From Rosettibacter sp964572725 (lineage in GTDB: Bacteria > Bacteroidota > Ignavibacteria > Ignavibacteriales > Melioribacteraceae): a stretch of DNA of 64,000 bases. Under the pieces are notes generated by a model. It ran no database searches. It saw only the letters and a program-made list of their open reading frames with translations, and had not been told where the DNA came from. Each line of letters starts with the position of its first letter. Positions within the stretch are counted from its first letter, which is position 1. This document shows positions 53,405 through 63,087 of the stretch, piece after piece. The stretch is taken from positions 43,787 to 107,786 of the forward strand of contig CAZNFW010000003.1 in assembly GCA_964572725.1 (NCBI GenBank), in the 5' to 3' direction. The translations under genes and the position numbers were made by a program.

Positions 53405-55558
53405 TTATTTCATATAAACTAATTTTACAGATTTACTAAATCCTGCTCCTCTTACAGTGAATATATAAATTCCGGATGTTAATTCTTCATTATTATCATT
53501 TTTGCCATTCCAGAATAATTCAATAATATTTTGATTGTTATTATTAATTTCGAATGTTTTAACAACTTCCCCTAATATATTATATATCTTTATTGAAAAA
53601 TCCTTTGCATACTTTCCAGTTGGAAATGTTACTCTAATATTAACTTGCGAATTAAATGGATTTGGATAAGTTTCTATTTTGAATTCTTTCGGCAGTTCTT
53701 TTTCATCATCAACTGATATGACTGGTCCCCATTCATATCCACTTCTCTGCTGTTGAATGCATTCTATGCAAATTGTTGTATCTCCGGGTTCAAGACACAA
53801 AAATGAAGTATATGTTGACAGCACTTTGTATTTAATACTTTGATATATAATCTCATTTATATCAGCGTTTGTTAAAGTACTTTTTTCAACATTAGCAATA
53901 TACCATCCAATCCACATTTTTTCTGTAAGACTATCAGCTTCATTAATATCTTTTTCATCAACAATAAGTGTATTAGTAAACGGCTTTGAATTATAAATGC
54001 CAGAAGATTTTATAACGAATGGGAATGAGCCTATATATTTACCAATATGTATAACTGGTTCACTTACATTTATACTTGAGCTTGAATTTATGATGCTGTA
54101 TCTACTGTAGCAAAATCCTCCTTCAAGAGAAGTATATAAATCGAAAGAGTTTATTTTACCATTAATTAAACTGAGTAAATAACTCATAGTTTTTACAGGG
54201 TCTTCAGAAGAAATTTTTTTATAGTCCCTGCCGGTAATTCTCGTAAGATTCTGATAAAAATATTCATTCCCTTGATATGAGTTATTATTAAAATAATAGT
54301 AAAAAATTTCTGCATTATTAAAATCGAATATATATGTTCTTGGCAATTTCTTATAATAATTCTGAAGGTCGTTTATTAATTGATTAGCAGTTTGATAATT
54401 CCCCAGTTGATCTGAATTAGAAATTAAATAAACAATACCATCATTGTTATTTTTTATAAAATCATATCCATCTTTTAATAATGTTGGCATATTACTGTAT
54501 GATGATATGTTTGAACCTGTAAAATTTTTTAATGCACTACTTAATGTTACAGTATCTGCAAAAATCCAGTTTTCTGATAATTTATTTGTTGTTAATCCCG
54601 AGTAGAAAATATTAAATCTATCACTATCACTAAAATTAGAACGTATTAATGTTTTCAAGTGATTAACTATATCATTTTTTGCTTAAAGTGCTTTTTCTTG
54701 CATCTTAATCAATAAGAAACAAAACTTTTTTATTTTCCAGCTTAACCAGCGACTTACTGGGAAATAGAGCAAATTGATAAAAACCTTCGTTATTTAAACT
54801 ATATTTTTTAAGAAAAAGACCAATTAACCATTGGGTTAAGGCATGAAATTGATAATGATGACGGCAACTGGATTGGTTTAATCAATCGAACATATTTATA
54901 TGCAGATGGATATTCAGTATTATCATCACTCATAAATTCTTGATTAATTGATGTTAATTTAGGTTTAGAAAATTCTTTGTTTGGATAAAAAACAATGTCA
55001 ATTTTATTAATTGGTTTAATAGAGGTACATAGTATGTGAATCGGCAATGGAATTTCTACAGAATTTTCATACCAATTATTTGGTACTAAATATTCAATTT
55101 TGAATTTTCTGCTTTCCGTTGGTAATAATGTATAAACCCTCAATTCATAAATTGAATCATTTCTTTAGTAAAGAATTGCAGAATCTCTTCTTCTTTTCAC
55201 TATACTTTCATAAATTGTTAATGCAGTCCATGTATCAAGCAAAATTCCTTTGTTTATTTCATTGCCTCACCAGAGCCATAAATCTGTGACAACACTGCCC
55301 TTAGGCAAAGAAAAAACCAATACTATTTCAAGCTGAGTCGTTGGACTTACATTAGTGGTAGTGGTATAAACATTCATAGTCAATTCGACTTTACTAAATA
55401 TGCCCTCAGGTTTAATTAATATTTGTGCTTCATCAATCGCAGCTCCATAATGTCCCCAGCTTTGAGGATTTTATTATCTGGAGTGTTGATTGAGACAAGA
55501 TTACAGAACAAAATAAAAAGAAAAACAAAACGTAGTAAAAAGTAAATCTCTTTTTCAT
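53405..55558 (-). pseudogene. Decayed VIT/von Willebrand A protein gene with type IX sorting domain
   Basis: The start at 55558 encodes a signal peptide (MKKRFTFYYVLFFF...LSQ). Coding sense then runs through different frames: a VIT domain (FSLPKGSVVTDLWLW, VKRRRDSAI, ELRVYTLL), a VWA domain (KKVLFLID ... KTLIRSNFSDSDRFNIFYSG), and an intact type IX tail (TYPNPFNSQVNIRV). Lesions are: one extra G in GGGG at 55454-55457, TGA at 55267-55269, TAA at 55165-55167, a frame change near 54812-54825, a shift plus loss of the DxSGS metal motif near 54700, and TAA at 54683-54685. The longest remaining ORF (53405-54658) lacks a credible start. The neighbours are intact, so this is a real pseudogene rather than poor sequence. 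Confidence 0.88.
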
Positions 55559-55700
55559 ATTTACCCTCGGTATGATTAAAACAAATAATTTACAATAATA
55601 CCAAATAAATATTATTAATCACTACAATTTCTCAAATAATCAATTTATTTTGTGGCGAAAATTATATCATAAGCACGAATAAATTTCGCAATTAATAAAA

Positions 55701-55722
55701 AAGGCTCGACAAAGCGAGCCCT
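55701..55722 (-). terminator. Rho-independent terminator of the ferredoxin gene
   Basis: Stem GGCTCG with CGAGCC and a 6-base loop. On the minus strand TTTTTTATTAATT follows. It lies 29 bases past the ferredoxin stop. Confidence 0.8.
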
Positions 55723-55750
55723 TAATTTTCATTTTTACTATAAATATTTA

Positions 55751-56083
55751 TTATCTACCTATACTATCAAGATATTCTTTTTTCTTCAAAAGTGTTTCTT
55801 TATCTTCAACATGATTCGGATCGGGTACACAGCAATCTACTGGACATACAGCTGCACATTGAGGTTCATCATGAAAACCTACACATTCTGTACATTTATC
55901 GGGGACAATATAAAAACGGTCAGCTGAAAAAAAGCCTATGGCACCGGAAGGAGCAGGGTCATTTTCTCCATAAGTTTTATCCCCTAATTTCCATTCAGCA
56001 CCTCCTTCATAAATTGCAGTGTTTGGGCATTCAGGTTCACATGCACCGCAGTTGATGCATTCATCAGTTATCATAATAGCCAT
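55751..56083 (-). CDS. 2x[4Fe-4S] ferredoxin (YfhL-like)
   Basis: The 110-residue protein has a first cluster motif C9-IN-C12-GA-C15-EPE-C19-P and a second, interrupted one: DKCTECVGFHDEPQCAAVCPVDCC. The insert between the second and third cysteines of the latter is typical of the YfhL/Allochromatium-type ferredoxins, which have low and unusual potentials. The central segment WKLGDKTYGENDPAPSG is an additional insert. The start ATG has a GGAG 8 bases upstream. It stands alone with its own terminator. Confidence 0.93.
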   Translation of the reverse strand: MAIMITDECINCGACEPECPNTAIYEGGAEWKLGDKTYGENDPAPSGAIGFFSADRFYIVPDKCTECVGFHDEPQCAAVCPVDCCVPDPNHVEDKETLLKKKEYLDSIGR

Positions 56084-56366
56084 AATAATTTCTCCTTAAT
56101 TTATGAAAAATTCGTTATTTGATTTTTTTTACAATTTAATCAACATAATCATTCAAAAAAAATGAGCTAATTATAAAGTTCTTAAAAATTTTTTCTAAAA
56201 ATACACAAAGAATTATCAAAGTAATCAGGATTATCAATTAAATCTTAAAAATATTTTATAGCAAAATTTCTAATAATAAAGTTAAATAACATAATTGATT
56301 CATACAAAAGAAAATACAAATAAAGTCTCTAACAATCATTAAAAAAATATGCAATACTAAGATTTA

Positions 56367-57104
56367 TTACCAGCTGCCGCTTGCACCACCTCCGCCGAAG
56401 GATCCACCGCCTCCGCTAAAACCACCAAAACCGCCACCCGCACCGCTTCCAAATCCACCACCTCAGCTCCAGCTTCTGCTTCTTCCTCCACCCATAGAAC
56501 CAATTATTAACCATGGAATTATACTTCCGCCTCCTCTACCTCCACGAGCTAATAATAAAAAGATGATTAACATAATTATATAAATAAATGGAAATTCAAT
56601 GTCATCTTCTTTTTTTTCTTTCTTATTACTTTTATACTCCCCTTTTGTTGCAGAAATGATAGCATCAATACCAGCTTTAATTCCTTCAAAATAATTGCCT
56701 TCTTTAAAGTATGGTCGAACCTCATTTCTAAGTATTGAACTTGCGAGAGCATCAGGAAGAGCTCCTTCAAGTCCATAACCTACTTCAATTCTCATTTTTC
56801 TATCATCTTTGGCAACAAAAAAAAGAACACCATTATTATTCTTTGCTGTTCCAATTTTATTTCTTGAAGCAACTTCATAAGTATATAATTCAATTGGATA
56901 ACCATTCAATGTTGATATCATTAAAAACACAATTTGATTTGATGTTGTATCGTCAAATTTTTTTAATCTATCGTTCAGATAAGAGAGTTCTGAATTTGTC
57001 AAAGTAGAAGTAAAATCATTTGCATAATTCTTAAGTATCGGGAATTCAATCTGAGCTTGAAGAACAACAAGGGGAATCAATAAAAATAAAATAATTTTTT
57101 TCAT
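56367..57104 (-). pseudogene. TPM-domain (YgcG-like) protein with in-frame TGA before the Gly-rich tail
   Basis: A signal peptide (MKKIILFLLIPLVVLQAQ) is followed by an intact TPM domain (about 20-150; for example NNGVLFFVAKDDRKMRIEVGYGLEGALPD) and one membrane segment. Family members end in a long glycine-rich tail closing with GGGGASGSW. Here a TGA at 56463-56465 interrupts after GRSRSWS, yet the same frame continues for 31 more codons with exactly that tail before TAA at 56367. The truncated product may still fold and function, so this could be a mildly truncated gene. It follows lemA by a few bases, the usual LemA-TPM pairing. Confidence 0.8.
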
Positions 57105-57118
57105 ATTAATCTCATTTA

Positions 57119-57724
57119 TCAAAACTGAACTTTAGGAGCCAGTTCAGCATTTGGTGCAGCTTTGAAATATTGTTTTTCCTTAAATCCAGTCATATTTGCA
57201 ATTATCGATGCAGGAAATCTTTTTAGTTGTGTATTGTATTCTTGAACTACTTGATTAAACTTCATTCTTTCTACGGCAATTCTGTTCTCAGTACCTTCAA
57301 GTTGAGCTTGAAGCTGAAGAAAATTTTCATTTGCTTTCAATTGCGGATAATTTTCGGAAACAACAAGAAGACGAGAAAGTGCGCTGCTTAAGCCATCCTG
57401 TGCCTGTTGAAATTTTTGGAATGCCTCGGCATCACTCAACTGATCAGCAGTAATTTTAATTTGTCCAACTTTCGCACGGGCTTCTGTAACAGCTGTATAA
57501 GTTTCTTTCTCAAAATTAGCAACACCCTTGACTGTTTCAACGAGATTTGGTATTAAATCATATCTTCTCTGGTATTGATTTTCTACCTGACTCCATGCTT
57601 GATTTACACTCTCATTCAAAGATATCAATCTATTATAAACACTCACACCCCAGCTTACAGTAATAAAAATGATAACAATTATTACCGCTGCAACTCCAAG
57701 TGCAATTAATAGACCCTTTTTCAT
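57119..57724 (-). CDS. lemA: LemA-family protein
   Basis: LemA proteins have one N-terminal membrane helix and an extracytoplasmic helical bundle; their role is not settled. The 201-residue protein shows the helix (about 5-28), YNRLISLNESVNQAWSQVE, YQRRYDLIPNLVETVKG, and the C-terminal ...FPASIIANMTGFKEKQYF motif. It ends with TGA, supporting TGA as a normal stop. It leads the TPM-domain gene directly. Confidence 0.93.
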   Translation of the reverse strand: MKKGLLIALGVAAVIIVIIFITVSWGVSVYNRLISLNESVNQAWSQVENQYQRRYDLIPNLVETVKGVANFEKETYTAVTEARAKVGQIKITADQLSDAEAFQKFQQAQDGLSSALSRLLVVSENYPQLKANENFLQLQAQLEGTENRIAVERMKFNQVVQEYNTQLKRFPASIIANMTGFKEKQYFKAAPNAELAPKVQF

Positions 57725-57751
57725 TTTACCTCCTATTTATAATTAGGAAAT

Positions 57752-59113
57752 TCAATTTGTTAAACTTCTTACTGGAGCGGGTATTCTTCCGCCGCGGTTT
57801 ATAAATTTTGCACTGCTTAATGTTCTTACTCCCATAACAGGAGCTTTACCCAGTAAACCGCCATAATCAACAAAATCTCCTTCTTTCTTTCCAAAGGCGG
57901 GAATAATTCTAACAGCTGTTGTTTTATCATTTATCACACCAATAGCAGCCTCGTCAGCAATTATACCGGCGATAGTTTCAATTGGAGTATCACCTGGAAT
58001 TGCAATCATATCCAAGCCAACCGAACAAACGGATGTCATAGCTTCCAATTTCTCAATAGATAAATTTCCTGATTGAACTGCTCGAATCATCCCCATATCC
58101 TCACTTACAGGAATAAATGCACCACTCAAGCCACCAACAGAAGAACTTGCCATAAGCCCGGCTTTTTTAACTGCATCGTTCAACATAGCCAAGGCTGCAG
58201 TTGTTCCTGGTGCTCCAACATCTTCAAGACCCATTGCTTTAATAATATCAGCAATACTGTCACCTTCTGCAGGAGTAGGTGCAAGTGAAATATCAACTAT
58301 TCCAAAAGGAACTCCATTTTTTTCTGCTACTTTTCTGCCAATTAATTCTCCTGCTCGTGTAATTTTAAAAACTGTTTTCTTTATAACTTCGGAAAGATGT
58401 TGAAAATCAACTCTTCCTGCTTCGCGAATTGCATCCAGTACAACTCCAGGTCCGCTAATTCCAACATTAATTACTACTTCAGGTTCAGAAACACCATGGA
58501 AAGCACCTGCCACAAATGGATTATCTTCTACAGCATTCGCAAAAACTACTAACTTTGCACATCCAATTGAATCATTATCTTTTGTGAGTTCAGCTGTTAA
58601 CTTGATTACTTCCGACATCATAACAACTGCATCCATATTAATTCCTGCTTTTGTGGATGCAACATTAACACTTGAACAAACACGTTTTGTTTGTGAAAGT
58701 GCATATGGAATTGACTTAATTAATTCTTTTTCTCCGTTCGTCATTCCTTTTTGAACCAATGCAGAATATCCGGCAATGTAGTCAATTCCAATTTCTTCAG
58801 CCACCTTATCAAGTGCTTTAGCAATTTCGATAAATTCTTCTGAATGATATGAATCAAAAGGTATTGAAATAGGGGTTAACGATATTCTTTTATTTGCTAT
58901 TGAAATTCCAAATTGTGATTCTATTTCTTTTGCATTTTTTACATGATTTTTAGCAAAGCGAATTATTTTATCATAAATCTTTTGTTTTGTTACTTCAATG
59001 TTTCTATCATAACAATCACGTAAACTAATTCCCATCGTAACAGTTCGTATATCAAAATGTTCAATTTCTGTCATTCGTATAGTCTCAAGAATTTCTTCGA
59101 ATTCATATTGCAT
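57752..59113 (-). CDS. DUF711 / UPF0210 (PFL-like) family protein
   Basis: This 453-residue protein of UPF0210 begins with the family N-terminus ILETIRMTEIEHFDIRTVTMGI. It has glycine-rich segments NVGISGPGVVL and PTPAEGDSIADIIKAMGLEDVGAPGTTAAL. The fold is related to pyruvate formate-lyase, but the glycyl-radical site is not evident and the function is unknown. It is widely found next to the ACT-domain UPF0237 protein, as here (78 bases upstream), so the two probably act together. Confidence 0.92.
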   Translation of the reverse strand: MQYEFEEILETIRMTEIEHFDIRTVTMGISLRDCYDRNIEVTKQKIYDKIIRFAKNHVKNAKEIESQFGISIANKRISLTPISIPFDSYHSEEFIEIAKALDKVAEEIGIDYIAGYSALVQKGMTNGEKELIKSIPYALSQTKRVCSSVNVASTKAGINMDAVVMMSEVIKLTAELTKDNDSIGCAKLVVFANAVEDNPFVAGAFHGVSEPEVVINVGISGPGVVLDAIREAGRVDFQHLSEVIKKTVFKITRAGELIGRKVAEKNGVPFGIVDISLAPTPAEGDSIADIIKAMGLEDVGAPGTTAALAMLNDAVKKAGLMASSSVGGLSGAFIPVSEDMGMIRAVQSGNLSIEKLEAMTSVCSVGLDMIAIPGDTPIETIAGIIADEAAIGVINDKTTAVRIIPAFGKKEGDFVDYGGLLGKAPVMGVRTLSSAKFINRGGRIPAPVRSLTN

Positions 59114-59191
59114 ATAATTTCCTGATATTTTTTAATTACATTTTTTATTAAGTAGTTTTATTTAGTTCAGATTTATAACTCAAATTACAAT

Positions 59192-59620
59192 TTATATTCT
59201 GTGCATATATCTAAAAACATCTTCATGCTGCAAATAAATTTTTATTTTAAGTTCATCGGCAACCTTTTCCATCTCGTTCTGAATTTCTTTCAAATCTTTG
59301 TTTGAAGTGGAAATATCAATTATCATTATCATAGTAAAAAAATCGCCCATTATTCTTTGACTTAAGTCCTGAATATCACAATTCGATTCAGCCAGAGCTT
59401 TTGTAACAGCTGCAACAATTCCGGGTTTATTCAATCCAAAGGATGTTAAGATGACTCTTCCTGATGTAACTTCACCCTGTTTTAGTTTCAAACCATAATT
59501 TGCCATGGATTCAATTTTTTTTCGAACTGCCTCTTTAATTTCGGATGGCGTTGCATCTTTACCCAATTCGTTAACGGTTTCAAAAGTAATTTTTCTTATT
59601 TCTTCTTCAGTAAGTTTCAT
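59192..59620 (-). CDS. ACT-domain protein (UPF0237-like) with N-terminal helical extension
   Basis: The 142-residue protein has an ACT domain from about residue 50 (RVILTSFGLNKPGIVAAVTKALAES ... DIQDLSQRIMGDFFTMIMIIDIS), a small-molecule-binding regulatory fold often specific for amino acids. UPF0237 proteins are usually about 90 residues; here an N-terminal extension (EEEIRKITFETVNELGKDATPSEIKEAV) is added. It overlaps the TPR gene upstream by 4 bases and precedes DUF711. The ligand is unknown. Confidence 0.9.
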   Translation of the reverse strand: MKLTEEEIRKITFETVNELGKDATPSEIKEAVRKKIESMANYGLKLKQGEVTSGRVILTSFGLNKPGIVAAVTKALAESNCDIQDLSQRIMGDFFTMIMIIDISTSNKDLKEIQNEMEKVADELKIKIYLQHEDVFRYMHRI

Positions 59621-60444
59621 GGCTTATCGCCTCTATATTCATTTTGTAGATAATTTAAAGCTCGATTTGAAATCAAAATATTTTTCTCAACAGCAAATTT
59701 TTCTGCATTTTGAATATTTCCTCTATAAAATCTTAACCACAATAAACCTCCAATTACCGCTCCATCAAATATTCTATTTTCTGAGAAAGCTTTAGCAGTT
59801 AAGTAACCAAATAAAATATTATATCCAAGTGACATTAAACCAGAAAATATGTGTCCTGTATAAATTTGTCCTGCACCAGGCAAAATATAAGAAATTACCT
59901 TTGCAAATGTAACCGAATATTTTTCTTTTATTACTCTCTGAGATAAAATTGATAATTCGTGATATGGATGAAATTTGTCGAAATAATAATTTGCATTTTC
60001 CCAATCATCATTAAATATGTAAGCCCATCCCTTCCAGTAGCTTAATGAATCAGATTTTTCATTGAATTCCGAAGATTTTTCAATCTCACCAAGGATTTGT
60101 AATGCTCGGTAAGTTGTTCTTCTTAACAGGTTTACTTTAAAAACTTCAATTTTAGCACGATATTTTTCATTTGCATTTGAAGAATTAATTTCTGCTAAAG
60201 AAAAGTATTTTATTGCTTCATCAAACTTTCCGCCAGACTTATAGCACTTGCCAATATTGAAATTACAGATGTATGAAAATGTTTTTGATGTATCAAAAAA
60301 CATTAACCGCTTATATTCAGTAATTGCATCATAATATTTTTCTGATTTAAAAAGTTCATCAGCATAATTGAGTTGTTTTAAAAGATTTTGTGCAAATAGA
60401 GGGGAAAAAATTAACAGAAAAAGAAAGAAATATTTTTTCATCAA
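59617..60444 (-). CDS. Exported TPR protein with PGxGxIYTG membrane hairpin (first paralogue)
   Basis: I do not recognise a named family for the whole protein. The 275 residues comprise a signal peptide (about 1-18), TPR-like repeats (for example FNIGKCYKSGGKFDEAIKYF), and a C-terminal pair of hydrophobic segments introduced by LPGAGQIYTGHIFSG. PGxGxxYxG before a membrane hairpin is known from TM2 and DUF5683-type families. The downstream ACT gene overlaps by 4 bases. The related protein encoded 3 bases upstream shares the same plan, suggesting duplication. Confidence 0.75.
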   Translation of the reverse strand: MMKKYFFLFLLIFSPLFAQNLLKQLNYADELFKSEKYYDAITEYKRLMFFDTSKTFSYICNFNIGKCYKSGGKFDEAIKYFSLAEINSSNANEKYRAKIEVFKVNLLRRTTYRALQILGEIEKSSEFNEKSDSLSYWKGWAYIFNDDWENANYYFDKFHPYHELSILSQRVIKEKYSVTFAKVISYILPGAGQIYTGHIFSGLMSLGYNILFGYLTAKAFSENRIFDGAVIGGLLWLRFYRGNIQNAEKFAVEKNILISNRALNYLQNEYRGDKP

Positions 60445-60447
60445 TGA

Positions 60448-61350
60448 TTATCTCTCCAAAAAGTCAATTCTGGGTAAAAGAAAATCTCTTTGCTCAAAGT
60501 AAAGTTTAACTTCATTTTTAAAATTAAATCTAACTCTTGCATTATAAATTTGAGCTGAAGCTACCGAACCATAAATGTTACCAGCATAAGTTAAGCCAGA
60601 AAGTCCTGCAAAAAGCCATCCTTTAAAATTATGGTGATGACTAAAGTTATTAACCGCTAAAAAAACTAACATCCCTGTTGCAGCAAATGCTGTAATGCCG
60701 TCAGTAATTTCTCCAGTATAAATTTTTCCAAGCCCGGGCAAAAATGCGGACAATAATCCAGCAATTTTTTGATTTTTATAGGATGGATATTTTTTCAGTA
60801 AATAAAATTTTTTAATTGAAGTATAATTTGAATCATCAAATGCAGAAAAAAACTCATTTGTATCAGGTAAAATTGAATTATCAAAAAAATGAGAAATATA
60901 TTTTAATCTTTTCAAATGTAATGCATATTTGTCGCTCGCATATATTTCCTTTTCCTTCAAATCCCTAAAAGAAAAAAAATCTGATGTATTATATAAACTC
61001 AACATAAAATTTGCTCTAAAGAACTGAAGTTTAGCCTCATCTTCAAGAGTTGAATTAAAAAACAAACCTTTGAAATTTTCTGCTGCTTCCTCATATCTTC
61101 CAATTTTCAAAAAACAATAGGCAAATTTAAACCGGATTGTGTCGTTATTTTCTGTTTTCAAATATTCACGAAATTCACCAAGGGCTCTTAAATAATCGTT
61201 TTCTAAAAAAAGATGATTGCCAAATTTTAATCTATTTTCTGATGAAAAAAAACTGTTAAGATTTTCATTGGATTGTGCTGAAGAATTGAATAAAGAAAAA
61301 ATAAAAACAGAAAAAATTATTAATATATTTTTTGAGAAATTATTGAACAT
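60448..61350 (-). CDS. Exported TPR protein with PGxGxIYTG membrane hairpin (second paralogue)
   Basis: The 300-residue protein has a signal peptide (about 1-25), TPR-like units (LFLENDYLRALGEFREYL; KFAYCFLKIGRYEEAAENF), and LPGLGKIYTGEITDG before two hydrophobic segments (ITAFAATGMLVFLAVNNF and WLFAGLSGLTYAGNIYG). The plan matches the gene 3 bases downstream. One base separates it from the YidD-like gene. Function unknown; membrane or envelope assembly is a guess from the YidD linkage. Confidence 0.75.
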   Translation of the reverse strand: MFNNFSKNILIIFSVFIFSLFNSSAQSNENLNSFFSSENRLKFGNHLFLENDYLRALGEFREYLKTENNDTIRFKFAYCFLKIGRYEEAAENFKGLFFNSTLEDEAKLQFFRANFMLSLYNTSDFFSFRDLKEKEIYASDKYALHLKRLKYISHFFDNSILPDTNEFFSAFDDSNYTSIKKFYLLKKYPSYKNQKIAGLLSAFLPGLGKIYTGEITDGITAFAATGMLVFLAVNNFSHHHNFKGWLFAGLSGLTYAGNIYGSVASAQIYNARVRFNFKNEVKLYFEQRDFLLPRIDFLER

Positions 61351-61351
61351 G

Positions 61352-61786
61352 TTATTTAATAATAGTTGTTGGCTGATTATATATAATCTTCTGAGTATTC
61401 AAAGTATAATTATTAATTGGATCATAAAATTTACCATTTTTGTATTTGGGATAGTGTAGAGTACCTTTGAAAAAATTTATATCACGTGTAAATCTGTCTA
61501 CAAACATTAATGTACCTTTAATCAGATTAGTTTCTTTTACTGCTTGAACAAAAAACTCAGAACACGATGGAGCAAATGGGCAGTTATCCCCATCATAATC
61601 TGATATTAAAAAACTGTAAAAATTTTTTAGATGATCAAATAAATTATTTTTTGATTTATATTGAGTATCAATTGCTTTTCCCTCTAATTTTATTGAATAA
61701 GTTACTTCACTTTTTCCCCATTTAAACCAATCTGTTTGTGCTTTTAATAAAGAAGATAATATTAAAATAATCATTATGTTTTTCAT
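61352..61786 (-). CDS. YidD-like protein with a signal peptide
   Basis: YidD is normally a 70-85 residue cytosolic amphipathic protein encoded beside rnpA and yidC that assists membrane protein insertion. The core is recognised by LKNFYSFLIS, then NCPFAPSCSEFFVQAV (usual CPFxPSCSxYA), then DRFTRDINFFKG. This version has 144 residues: an apparent signal peptide (MKNIMIILILSSLLKAQ) and an extra N-terminal region are added. It is therefore probably exported, unlike the standard protein. It leads a tight unit with two TPR proteins, an ACT protein and DUF711. Confidence 0.82.
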   Translation of the reverse strand: MKNIMIILILSSLLKAQTDWFKWGKSEVTYSIKLEGKAIDTQYKSKNNLFDHLKNFYSFLISDYDGDNCPFAPSCSEFFVQAVKETNLIKGTLMFVDRFTRDINFFKGTLHYPKYKNGKFYDPINNYTLNTQKIIYNQPTTIIK

Positions 61787-61957
61787 GTAAATTCAATAAT
61801 TATTAAAATCATAAATTAAAATAACAAAAAAATCGCAACCTGTTAATTACATTTTTCAGTTAAGCTTAATAAAATTTGAAAATAATATTTATCTTTTAAT
61901 AGTCATTAATCAGGAACTTGTTATTCTTAACTATTAAATGCATGTTAATAAATTACT

Positions 61958-63019
61958 ATGAAAGAAACCCAAAAAATTCAACTTAAAGGATTAACGCTCG
62001 AAGAACTTCAAGACTATTTTATTTCAATTGGAGAAAAAAAATTTAGAGGTGAGCAGTTATTTAACTGGATGTATAATCATCTGGTATTCGATGCTTCGGA
62101 ACTGAAAAATTTTTCTAAAGAATTAAGAAAAAAAATAGATGAAACCTGTGAATTAAAAACATTAACACTTGTTGACAAACAATTTTCAAATTGTACGAGT
62201 ACACAAAAATATCTTTTTTCTACGCAAGACAACAAAAAAATTGAATCCGTTATAATTCCAGATAAAGGAAGAAATACACTGTGTATTTCTACGCAGGTGG
62301 GATGCCCTCTTGATTGTAAGTTTTGCGCTACAGGATTGATGGGTTTTAAGAGAAATTTAACAGCTGGTGAAATCGTAGACCAATATTTATTAGCTGCTAA
62401 GGAATATGGAAAAGAAAAAATCACAAATATTGTGTTCATGGGTATGGGTGAACCACTATTGAATTTTCAGAACACTATTAAAGCTGTTAAAATTTTCACT
62501 CATGAATTAACAAAAAGATTAAGCAGAAAAAAAATAACTATCTCAACTTCTGGAATTCCTCATAAAATTATTGAACTTGCAGATTATAATCTAAGAGTCA
62601 AACTTGCTTTCTCACTTCATTCCGCATTTGAAGATATTAGAAGCAAAATAATGCCAATAAATAAAAAATATTCCTTAAAAGAAAACTTAGAAGCACTTAA
62701 ATATTATGCAAAGAAAACTAAAACAAGAATTACTTTTGAATATATTATGCTAAAAGATATTAACGATAGGAAAGAAGATATTAAAGCTCTCACAAAACTT
62801 TGCTCACAACTTCCTTCTAAAATTAATGTAATTCCTTTTAATAGCATTAAACATATGAATCCTGATGGGATATCAGCAGAACTTGAGTCAACTACGCATG
62901 AAAAAATTCTAAATTTTGTTGAACAATTAAGAAATAACAACATAACAGTTTTCATAAGAGATACACGCGGTGACGATATTGCTGCAGCCTGCGGTCAATT
63001 AGCAATCAAACATAATTAA
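61958..63019 (+). CDS. rlmN: 23S rRNA (adenine-2503-C2) / tRNA-A37 methyltransferase RlmN
   Basis: RlmN is a radical-SAM enzyme that methylates C2 of A2503 in 23S rRNA and A37 in some tRNAs. The 353-residue length is typical. The cluster cysteines are C116-PLD-C120-KF-C123. FMGMGEPL and IMPINKKYSL are family motifs, and the C-terminal RGDDIAAACGQL holds the second catalytic Cys345. A Cfr-type resistance enzyme is less likely given overall similarity to RlmN. No partner genes are adjacent in an operon sense. Confidence 0.95.
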   Translation: MKETQKIQLKGLTLEELQDYFISIGEKKFRGEQLFNWMYNHLVFDASELKNFSKELRKKIDETCELKTLTLVDKQFSNCTSTQKYLFSTQDNKKIESVIIPDKGRNTLCISTQVGCPLDCKFCATGLMGFKRNLTAGEIVDQYLLAAKEYGKEKITNIVFMGMGEPLLNFQNTIKAVKIFTHELTKRLSRKKITISTSGIPHKIIELADYNLRVKLAFSLHSAFEDIRSKIMPINKKYSLKENLEALKYYAKKTKTRITFEYIMLKDINDRKEDIKALTKLCSQLPSKINVIPFNSIKHMNPDGISAELESTTHEKILNFVEQLRNNNITVFIRDTRGDDIAAACGQLAIKHN

Positions 63020-63087
63020 TTTATATGCTTGAATATCGGTTAATATTTATTTATTATCCTTAAGCATAAAAGAGACAATTTAGAAAC

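Noticed and set aside
54808..55143. Independent 111-residue gene
   Set aside because: It is the VIT-domain fragment of the broken gene: it starts mid-domain at a TTG and continues the frame interrupted by TAA at 55165-55167.
56463..56465. TGA recoded as a sense codon in this genome
   Set aside because: TGA ends cysS (25251-25253) and lemA (57119-57121) at the normal family ends, and the TGA in the VIT pseudogene is one of several lesions. A recoded genome is not supported.
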